Assembly (NCBI GenBank): GCA_036417435.1 | Contig: CM070899.1 | Span: 175,489,494-175,553,493 of the forward strand | DNA length: 64,000 nt | Reading direction: 5' to 3' | Source: Inia geoffrensis | Taxonomy: Eukaryota; Chordata; Mammalia; Artiodactyla; Iniidae | Program-made: the position numbers and the translations under genes | Notes under the pieces: model-generated | What the model was told of the DNA's origin: nothing | Databases searched by the model: none | Seen by the model: the letters and a program-made list of their open reading frames with translations, nothing else | In this document: one piece after another, positions 55,963-64,000 of the stretch | Layout of the letters: every line of letters starts with the position of its first letter | Position numbering within the stretch: position 1 is the stretch's first letter

Positions 55963-57048
55963 AACAAGGCAAAACATTTAAAAAAAATGCAAGTTAATTA
56001 AAAAAAAAAAAAAGACCCACTCCAGAATCCACCATCCAGAAATAGCCATTATTACTACTAAGTAAGTTTTTATATATAGATAGCTATATAATCCAGATTT
56101 TTATATATAGATGGAAAATAGATTTTAAAAAGGGTAGTTAGAGCAATAAAAATATTAAAATGATATAATACGTTAATTTTTAAAATATTAAAGTTAGATT
56201 TATTTGGCTATATAGAAGAAAAAGAAAGTGAAGCAAAATAGATAACATTGAACTTCATATAAAATTTCCTTACCACAGGAGATATTATTTCCTTAAATTT
56301 ATACCTTGAAGCTTAATAATAGAGATTACATAAACAAACAGAAAACATTGAGAGGTAAGTTTGTCTTTCCAGTTCAGATGCTTTTAGCTGTAACAGAATA
56401 TTGCCAAAGCAGTAGGAAATTTATTGTTCTGCATAAGATGTTCAGAGGCTTTTCTATGATTAGTTAATTTAACAATAGCCAGTTCAACAATGGCAGGGCA
56501 TTATTGTCTTTCTTTTGGTTCTATTGGCTTTTCTAGGTATAGTTGTCAGGTCATTACAGTTGTTCCAAGGGTCATGGCCTAACACTTGAGCATCTGAAGG
56601 CAGGAAGGGAGTACGTTTTTAAGAGAGAGAACATTCCCAGCCATCTCACAGAAAATTTACCCTTCTCTTTTATTATCCTGACCTAAATCTATCCCAGACC
56701 TAAGGCAGTCAGTGGGTAGGGAGGGTAGATTTATCTAAATTGACTTAGATATACCATGTTCACCTCTGGGCTGGAGTTTGAGGATGTGAGAGGGTGATTA
56801 GCCAAAGAAAACCAGACTTTGTCTACAAGGAGGGGATTTATGTGTAATTACTATTTGGTGGCAAACTATTTTGTTTTAACTACATGCTTCAAAATCTATA
56901 TTGAGCTCCTGCCTTGAAAGGCTAACAGCATCCCCATGCTCTTCTCATTTCCTGTGCCCTCCAGTTTGTTTGTTTTTCAAAGATCTTTATATTTTTCAGG
57001 TCTGGGACATTCTCTTCTGTAAACACAATCCTCAGAGTTGTTTTAGGG
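55963..57048. other. Unassigned intron
   Basis: AT-rich to 56400, with short repeats of TTTTTATATATAGAT near 56070-56112. I see no mobile element, exon or RNA gene. Confidence 0.5.
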
Positions 57049-57064
57049 ATTTGTTCTGTATTTA

Positions 57065-57534
57065 AAAAAAATATTTATTTATTTATTTGGCTGTGGTGGG
57101 TCTTCTTTTTTTTTTTTCCTGCCTTGGGTCTTAGTTGCGGCACGCAGTGTCATTAGTTGTGGCATGCGGGCTCAGTATTTGCAGTGTGCGGGCTTAGTTG
57201 CCCCATGGCATGTGGGATCTTAGTTCCCCGACCAGGGATTGAACTGGTGTACCCCACTTTGCAAGATGGATTCTTAACCGCTGGACCACCAGGGAAGTCC
57301 CGCTCTGATGGGTCTTAGTTGCAGCACATGGACTTATTACTTGTGGCGCATGGGATCTTTTTTTTTTTAGTTGTGGCACGTGGGCTCTTAGTTGTGGCAT
57401 ATAGACTCTTAGCTGCGGCATGCAAACTCTTAGTTGTGCATGTGTGTGGAATCTAGTTCCCCAACCAGGGATGGAACCCGGGCCCCTGCATTGGGAGCAT
57501 GGAGTCTTACCCACTGGACCACCAGAGAAGTCCC
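57065..57534 (-). mobile_element. Two nested tRNA-SINEs
   Basis: The outer SINE starts after tail AAAAAAATATTTATTTATTT and ends CCACCAGAGAAGTCCC. Target-site duplication ATTTGTTCTGTATTTA at 57049-57064 and 57535-57550. Inside it, from a second T-run at about 57104 to CCACCAGGGAAGTCCC at 57301, lies a second SINE in the same orientation. Confidence 0.88.
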
Positions 57535-57550
57535 ATTTGTTCTGTATTTA

Positions 57551-58070
57551 ATTTAAATTTGTAGGATGGTCACTACCAGTCCTTTCACCACAGCTTCTCC
57601 AGTGAACTCACTTTATATCATGTCTTAAATTGGCAGAACTTTATTGTTCAGTATCTTTTTTCAAGAATAAGTTCTGCAGACCTGTATTCTGAGTTTGTTC
57701 ATAATGGAAAATATTTCCTTATTGTCCTAATTTTTGAATTGTATCTTGGCTATATATAATATCATTAGGTCACACTTTCTTTCCTTTTAAGAATTCAAGC
57801 AGTGGACCTGGAGAGTATTGCTGTGGGGAGGACCAGGGACAGTCCCACCCCCCTGACCCCCTTGCAGTCTACTGAGTTTAACTACAGTAAGTCTTGCCTT
57901 TGAACATTCTGTAACTGAATTTTTCAGAATGTGTTTTTTCCAATTTTTATTTTGTGGGCTTTTATGTTTGAATACATCTTCTGTTCTCCATTCATTGGAT
58001 TTTCTACTTTAGGGACACAGATTATACTTATGTTTGATTATCTTGTTTTATGTAGCTCTTAATTCCTCTC
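57551..58070. other. Unassigned intron
   Basis: No repeat or exon recognised. T-rich, resembling old L1 text only vaguely. Confidence 0.4.
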
Positions 58071-58076
58071 TAACCC

Positions 58077-58203
58077 CCCACCCCCTTTTTTTTCTTGGCC
58101 ACACTGTGTGGCTTGTGGGATCTTAGTTCCCTGACCAGGGATTGAACCCAGGCCACAGCAGTGGAAGTGCCCAGTCCTAACCATTGGACCCTCAGAGAAT
58201 TCC
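58077..58203 (-). mobile_element. Short tRNA-SINE
   Basis: C/T-run, CTTGGCCACACTGTGTGGCT, and head ending CCCTCAGAGAATTCCC. Short flank TCTAACC on both sides. Confidence 0.83.
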
Positions 58204-58213
58204 CTCTAACCAC

Positions 58214-58336
58214 TTTCTTTTTTTTTTTTTTTAATTTTTATTGGAGTATGGTTGCTTTACAATGTTGTGTTAGCCTCCACTACACAACAAAATGAATCAG
58301 CCATCCACATACAGATATCCCCTCTCTTTTGGACAT
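58214..58336 (-). mobile_element. Short L1 3' end, antisense
   Basis: T-run, TTTTTATTGGAGTATGGTTG, CTTTACAATGTTGTGTTAGC and ACAACAAAATGAATCAGCC are L1 3' UTR text. About 120 bp, strongly 5' truncated. Confidence 0.85.
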
Positions 58337-58580
58337 AACCACTTTAATATCTGCTGATTTTTCACTTGCATTACTAGGATTGTTTCATGCCCCTTTTTAA
58401 GCAGTATTTTTATTCTCAAGAATGTATATTTTTTGCCTTGTTGATTCTATTTTATTTACTAATTCTGTTTTAGTTTTTAAATTACTTCAGTTGTATAATC
58501 CCTTTTTTTTTAACCTTTTTTTGTTTCATTATCTCATTCTTGTTCTTTGTTCGAAGTTTTATTTAGCGTGAAGCAGTTTT
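58337..58580. other. Unassigned T-rich intron
   Basis: Possibly old L1; nothing firm. Confidence 0.35.
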
Positions 58581-58592
58581 GAGAAACATCTT

Positions 58593-58920
58593 CAAATTGC
58601 ATTATTGTATTTATTTATTTATGGCTGCGTTGGGTCTTTGTTGCTGCGCGCGGGCTTCCTCTAGTTGTGGCGAGCGGGGGCTACTCTTCGTTGCAGTGCA
58701 TGGGCTTCTCGTTGCGTTGCCTTCTCTTGTTACGGAGCATGGGCTCTAGGCGTGCGGGCTTCAGTAGTTGCGGCTTGTGAGCTCTAGAGCATAGGCTCAG
58801 TAGTTGTGGCACATGGGCTTACTTGCTCTGCGGCATGTGGGATCTTCCCGGACCAGGGCTCGAACCCATGTCCCCTGCATTAACAGGCAGATTCTTAACC
58901 ACTGCGCCACCAGGGACTTC
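58593..58920 (-). mobile_element. CHR-1-type SINE, long form
   Basis: Tail ATTTATTTATTTATGGCTGC, near-consensus long body, and head ending CCACCAGGGACTTC. Flanks TGAGAAACATCTT (58580-58592) and TGAGAAATATCTT (58921-58933). Confidence 0.92.
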
Positions 58921-58933
58921 TGAGAAATATCTT

Positions 58934-60350
58934 TATGCTGAGTTATATTTATTTGTAGGGTAAGATTTTTGGTTCTCTTATGCACGTTGTCCTCTTTATA
59001 TTGTTTCTTTTTTGGCTGTGATTTCTTTGCCATGCAACTTTTTTCCCTCTTGCTCATTTTTGTGAGGCCCTTTGTAGATATTTGCTCCACTATAGTTTAG
59101 GTAATTTCTTGAATCTCTTCTCACTATTTTTGAGACTAGGGTTTGAGGGCGCTAAGTATTTTGCCTTTCTCTGACGCCAGAGGGAATGGCAAGGATGCAG
59201 TGTAAAAGCTCAGCTGGGGCAGTATATAGTTTTTGGTAAAACCTCAGGCTCAGCTTTCTTTTCTAATTTTTGATTAAATGTCTTATACTAGATTTTAATT
59301 TCTTAATTGTGTGGGGGTATCTCATACAGTTAAGAATACCCTCTGATTTTATATAATTCACTCCTAGCCTTTACTTCCAAAGAGTAAGTACTCTCCCTTC
59401 CTCTAGTTTTTCCTGTTTCTGCCCTGAAGCTTGCACTACTCTTTAGGCAGAGAAAGAACAAATTAAGTAGGCAGGAAAACAAAAAGAAAAGATTGCTGCT
59501 CTGCAGAATGAGGGGTTTTTGTGATATTCTCAGAATTTTAGCTAATTTTGGAAGCAGGATTATTAATAGCTGAATTCTATAGTTCAGTCCAGGGCATTTT
59601 CTCCTCTATTTCTGAAGTCTTCTATTTCACTGCTTGTTTGCCAGTTTTTGTTTAATGCATTATTATCTGCCTCTGCCAATCCCCCAGTTTTGGTTGCTGT
59701 TTGTTTTGTTGTTTTCACTGGTTTTTGTTTGTTAGATTTTGAATCGATAACATTGGAAAAATTTGATGTGATTTCAAATCACCATTTTTTAAGCGTTAGG
59801 AGTTATTAAATCTAGACATACTCTCCTTACTAGAAATTTAATTTCTAATATTGGGCTTCCTGATGAACTCTTCTTTGCACTTAGTGATGATGAAATTCTT
59901 TCCTACATATGAGCAAATCTTTGTTGATAATTTAGAATTTTTCTGGGGAAGTAATAACCTGAAGCCCAATATTGCATTCCTTTTAGAATTCACTTTCTTA
60001 TTTACCCCCAATATTTCTACCAGTTGTTCAGTGATTGCATGTGTATTTTTCAAACTCTGAGATACCTGATTTCTCTGTGTCTGAAGACATGAACCTATTT
60101 CAGGTGTTATCTCTACTGTATTGTACTTTAATTTTCCTTTAACAGTTAATTTCTTTACCCATTCCAGTTAGAACACTGGAAACATTGGATGTCTCTTAGT
60201 TGTTTATCTTGCTATAAACTTAGGTTAAAAACTCCTGTATTGTCCCTAACTTCTACATGGAAAGTAGTTCATTCTGGAGCTAAAGCTACTTTAAAATGGA
60301 AACATTTTCTCTCCCTTCTTTTATATCTTTTCTTCTTTCCCCTACTCTTT
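58934..60350. other. Unassigned intron, possibly old L1 text
   Basis: T-rich. 58940-59170 and 59500-59760 vaguely resemble antisense old L1 5' text. No exon or RNA gene recognised. Confidence 0.35.
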
Positions 60351-60360
60351 CAAATTTCCT

Positions 60361-60667
60361 TTTTTTTTTTTTTTTTTTTTTTGGCTGTGTTGGGTCTTCG
60401 TTGCTGCACGTGGGCTTTCTCTGGTTGCGGCGAGCAGGGGCTACTCTTCGTTGTGGTGCATGGGCTTCTCATTGTGGTGGCTTCTCTTGTTGCGGAACAC
60501 GGGCTCTAGGTGCGCGGGCTTCAGTAGTTGTGGCATGTGGGCTCAGTAGTTGTGGCGCATGGCCTTAGTTGCTCCACAGCATGTGGGATCTTCCCAGACC
60601 AGGGATTGAACCCATGTCCCCTGCGTTGGCAGGTGGATTCTTAACCACTGCGCCACCAGGGAAGTCC
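60361..60667 (-). mobile_element. CHR-1-type SINE, long form
   Basis: T-run of about 23, GGCTGTGTTGGGTCTTCGTT, body, and head ending CCACCAGGGAAGTCC. Flank CAAATTTCC on both sides. Confidence 0.92.
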
Positions 60668-61049
60668 AAATTTCCATTTTATAATTCGTCATTGTGGGTA
60701 ACTTACCTATATTTTAATTTAAATTAAAAAAAATATATATTTTTAAAGGTTTCAGTTAATTTTCTTGGGAGGTGTAGGTTAAAGTCTATTTTGTGCTTGT
60801 TTAAGCCATTCCTTTGTGATCTGTAAAAATAGATCCTTACAGGGCTGTTTTAAGGATTAAATGAGATAATATATATATTTGTAAATTACAAATTGCTACA
60901 ATTCTGATTATTTTTATTGTTAATTATACACACTAATATATTTAGGAGTGACACTGGTTGTCCTTACCTATGGTTTTACATAAATATTCAGTATTTGTTT
61001 ATTTCCTTCTGGTTGGTACTCTCTTTTAGTATAAAATTTTATTCACTTA
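60668..61049. other. Unassigned intron
   Basis: AT-rich; no element recognised. Confidence 0.45.
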
Positions 61050-62790
61050 TTTATTAAATTTATTTTTTTTGGAAATAATATAGTTGATGTAAAGTATTAT
61101 ATTTGTTTTAGGTGTACTATGTAGTGATTTGATATTTACATATATTATGAAATGATAGCCATAATAAGTCTAGTAACTATCTGTCCCTGTACAAATTTCT
61201 TAACAGTGTTATTGACCATATTCTTTATGGTGTGTATTTGCTCACTTATTTTATAGCTGGAAGCTTTCTCCCCCACCCCGCTCAGTTTGTTCTCTGCATC
61301 TGAGTCTGTTTTCGTTCGGTTTGTTTGTTTTGTTTTTTAGATTCCACATAAAAGTAAGGTCATATGGTACTTGTCTTTCTTAGTCTGACTTATTTAACTT
61401 AGTTTAATACTGTCTAAATCCATTCATGTAAAATGGCAAATTTTTATTTTTTTAATGGCTGAGTAATATGACACACACACACTGTCTTCTTTATCCATTT
61501 ATCTATTGCTGGCCACTTAGATTGCTTCCATATCTTGGCTATTACAAATAATGCTGCAATGAACATTGTGCATATGTCTTTTTGAATTAGTGTTTTTGTT
61601 TTCTTTGGGTAAATAACCAGAAATGAAATTGCTGGATCATATGGTCGTTCTATTTTTAATTTTTTGAGGAATCTTCACATTGTTTTCCATAGTGGCTGCA
61701 CTAATTTCCAATCCCACCGACAGTTCACAAGGGTTCTCTTTTCTCTGCATCCTTGCCAACACTTATTATTTGTTGTCTTTTTGATGATAGCCATCGTGAC
61801 AGGTGTGAGGTGGTATCTCATTGTGGTTCTGATTTGCATTTCCCTGATGATTAGTGATGTTGAGCATCTTCTCGTGTCTGTTGGCCATCTGTATGTCTTT
61901 TTTGGAAAAATGTCTATTCAGGTCCTCTGCTTATTTTTTTTTATTTTGTGGTATGCGGCCTCTCAGTGTTGTGGCCTCTCCCGTTGTGGAGCACAGGCTC
62001 CGGACGCACAGGCTCAGTGGCCATGGCTCACGGGTCCAGCTGCTCTGCAGCATGTGGGATCTTCCCGGACTGGGGCATGAACCCGTGTCCCCTGCATCGG
62101 CAGGCGGACTCTCAACCACTGCGCCACCAGGGAAGCCCCCTCTGCTTATTTTTTAATTGGGTTGTTGGTTTTTGGATGTTGATTTGTATGAGTTCTTTGT
62201 GTATTTTGGATATTAATCCCTTATCAGATATGTTGTTTGCAAGTATCTTGTCCCATTCAGTAGGTGGCCTTTTAATTTTGTTGCTGGTTTCCTTCGCTGT
62301 ACAAAAAAACTTTACATTCTCAATTTGATGTCCCTTTTGTTTATTTTTGCTTTTGCTTCCGTTGCCTCAGGAGACATATCTGGAAAGACTCTGCTAAGAC
62401 CAGTTTCAAAAAGCATGCTGCCCATATTTTCTTCTGGTTTTATGGTTTCAGGTCTTCTTTTTAAGTCATTTTGAGTTTATTTGTGTATATGGTGTAAGAA
62501 AGTAGTCTGGTTTGACTCTTTTGTATGTAGCTGTCCAATTTTCACAACATCATTTATTGAAGAGGCTGTCTTCCTCATTGCATATTCTGGCCTCCTTTGC
62601 TGTAGGTTAACTGACCGTGTAAGCATGGGTTTATTTCTGGACTCTCTGTTCTGTCCCATTGATCTGTGTGTCTGTTTTTGTGCTAGTACCGTAGTATTTT
62701 GATTACCATAGTTTGGCAGTATAGTTTGAAATCAGGGCCTGTGATGCCTCCAGCTTTGTTCTTCTTTCTCAGATATGTTTGGCTCCTTGC
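61050..62790 (-). mobile_element. L1 3' half, antisense, with a SINE inserted
   Basis: From 3' UTR (TATAGTTGATGTAAAGTATT) through ORF2 3' coding text (TTTTTGAGGAATCTTCACAT; CAGGTGTGAGGTGGTATCTC) to TGCCTCCAGCTTTGTTCTTC near 62750. Decayed; interrupted by the SINE at 61941-62138. More diverged than L1#2. Confidence 0.85.
61941..62138 (-). mobile_element. CHR-2-type SINE inserted in L1
   Basis: TTATTTTGTGGTATGCGGCC, body, and GCCACCAGGGAAGCCC. Target-site duplication CCTCTGCTTATTTTTT at 61924-61939 and 62139-62154. It gives the relative age: SINE after L1. Confidence 0.93.
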
Positions 62791-63480
62791 ATAAAATGTT
62801 AAAGCAGAATTCATATCATATTAACCATTTCCCCAAATCTTTAAATATTCCTTCAGAACATGCTTTTTAAGTAGCCATTACATGGTTGTATAATAATTTT
62901 TTCAACCACATCTGTGTCGCTGGACGTTCAGATTGTTTTCGGGTTTTTTATCATTGCAAATAGTAGCATAATAAACTGTATTTAAACCTTTGTTCACTTC
63001 CTAGAGGTGAAATTACTAGATCAGATAATGTATTCATGGTTTCTAACTCTTACCTTTAAAATGGTCCTTTGCGGGCTTCCCTGGTGGCGCAGTGGTTGAG
63101 AGTCCACCTGCCCATGCAGGGGACGCGGGTTCGTGCCCCGGTCTGGGAAGATCCCACATACTGTGGAGCGGCTGGGCCTGTGAGCCATGGCCACTGAGCC
63201 TGTGCGTCCGGAGCCTGTGCTCCGCAACGGGAGAGGCCACAGCAGTGAGAGGCCTGCGTATCGCAAAAATAAATAAAAATAAAATGGTCCTTTGCATTTT
63301 TACATTCTCTCAAGTAATGTAGGCAAGTACTCATTTCACTGTAACTTGGGCAACATTGGGTCTTATTATAAACAAAAACCCAACAATTTTGATCACTAGG
63401 TAATAGAAAAATATTACCATCAAGTTCTCTAGTAGTTGGGTTGCACATTCTTTGTTATTGTTGTTTAGTGACTCTGTTTC
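62791..63480 (-). mobile_element. Possible older L1 fragment, antisense
   Basis: GTGTCGCTGGACGTTCAGAT, TTATCATTGCAAATAGTAGC and GAGGTGAAATTACTAGATCA recall very old L1 ORF2 3' text. It is split by the SINE at 63073-63280. No frame. Confidence 0.45.
63073..63280 (+). mobile_element. CHR-2-type SINE, sense orientation
   Basis: GGGCTTCCCTGGTGGCGCAG to GCGTATCGC, tail AAAAATAAATAAAAAT. Exact 15-bp target-site duplication AAAATGGTCCTTTGC at 63058-63072 and 63281-63295. Confidence 0.94.
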
Positions 63481-63685
63481 TTTTATAAATTGCCCTTTGT
63501 ACATTGTTTTATGGCATGTGTATTTTTTCTTACTGATTTATAAAAAATTTAAACAGCACTGAAATACGGAACATATTAACTCACTTCTCAGGTTGTTTTT
63601 AGCTTTTTAATGGTTTTAAATTGATGTAGAAGTATTTGAATTTGGATAGCTAAAACTGCCTTTTCCATTTCTGATTTTCTTCTTA
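63481..63685. other. Unassigned intron
   Basis: AT-rich; nothing recognised. Confidence 0.5.
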
Positions 63686-64000
63686 ATCTTATTGGACTGT
63701 AGTTTCTTTACAATGTTGTGTTAGTTTCTGCTCTACAACAAAGTGAATCAGCTGTATGTATGCATATATCCCCATATCCCCTCCCTCTTGACACTCCCTC
63801 CCACCCTCTCTATCCCACCCCTCAAGGTGGTCACAAAGTGCTTAGCTGATCTCCCTGTGCTATGCAGCAGCTTCCCACTAGCTAGCTATTTTACTTTTGG
63901 TAGTGTATATATGTCAATGCTACTCTCGCACTTTGTCCCAGCTTCCCCTTCCCCCGCTGTGTCCTCAGGTCCCTTCTCTATGTCTGTGTCTTTATTTCTG
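63686..64000 (-). mobile_element. L1 3' UTR, antisense, cut by the window end
   Basis: TTATTGGACTGTAGTTTCTT, TCTACAACAAAGTGAATCAG and GATCTCCCTGTGCTATGCAG parallel the L1#2 3' UTR at 28523-28860. The rest of this element continues beyond 64000. Confidence 0.88.

Noticed and set aside
38515..64000. Next MLLT10 exon (Lys-rich continuation)
   Set aside because: I looked for a KYKEKDKHK-like coding stretch after an AG and found none, so it probably lies beyond the window.

Overview
This is a mammalian genomic window, not a microbial one. It is about 64 kb from inside a large gene, heavily filled with retroposons. The repeats point to the cetacean/hippopotamus lineage, most probably a whale or dolphin. 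About 40 tRNA-derived SINEs are of the CHR-1/CHR-2 type, with GGCTTCCCTGGTGGCGCAGT heads and GAGAGGCCCGCGTA-type ends. The LINEs are L1 of cetartiodactyl type, and I see no BovB or Alu. The species call is inference from repeat families.

The only host gene I can support is MLLT10 (AF10) on the + strand. Four consecutive coding exons are present at 15111-15220, 33070-33173, 36399-36492 and 38419-38514. All have AG/GT boundaries, and their phases join without a break. They encode the end of the zinc knuckle, the second (extended) PHD finger of the PZP nucleosome-reading module, and the start of the basic Lys/Ser-rich stretch. The upstream exons (first PHD finger) and the downstream exons lie outside the window, and the intron after the last exon runs at least 25 kb to the window end.

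Layout. 1-4813: antisense L1 with its 5' UTR retained but most of ORF1 lost. 4820-6242: decayed Tigger1-type DNA transposon. 6.2-15 kb: SINE clusters set in old antisense L1 5' sequence, plus a MITE. 15-28 kb: first exon, then more SINEs and old L1. 28.5-32 kb: a striking chimeric insertion, a SINE fused to the 5' end of an internally deleted L1 that keeps a 774-codon ORF2. 33-38.5 kb: three exons with few repeats. 38.5-43 kb: mostly repeat-poor intron with a young-looking 74-bp mariner MITE hairpin and a CA microsatellite. 43.5-46 kb: antisense retroviral LTRs. 47.5-64 kb: SINEs, L1 3' ends, a MIR, probable old ERV-like sequence, and an exact 71-bp tandem duplication.

No clear undescribed gene system is present. 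The best candidates for a second look are the SINE-L1 chimera with an endonuclease-only ORF2, the mariner MITE hairpin (miR-2284/2285-like), and the L1 5' UTR whose antisense promoter, if active, would fire toward MLLT10. SINE and L1 boundaries come from target-site duplications read by eye. Old L1 and ERV assignments are by recollection of family sequence and are less certain.
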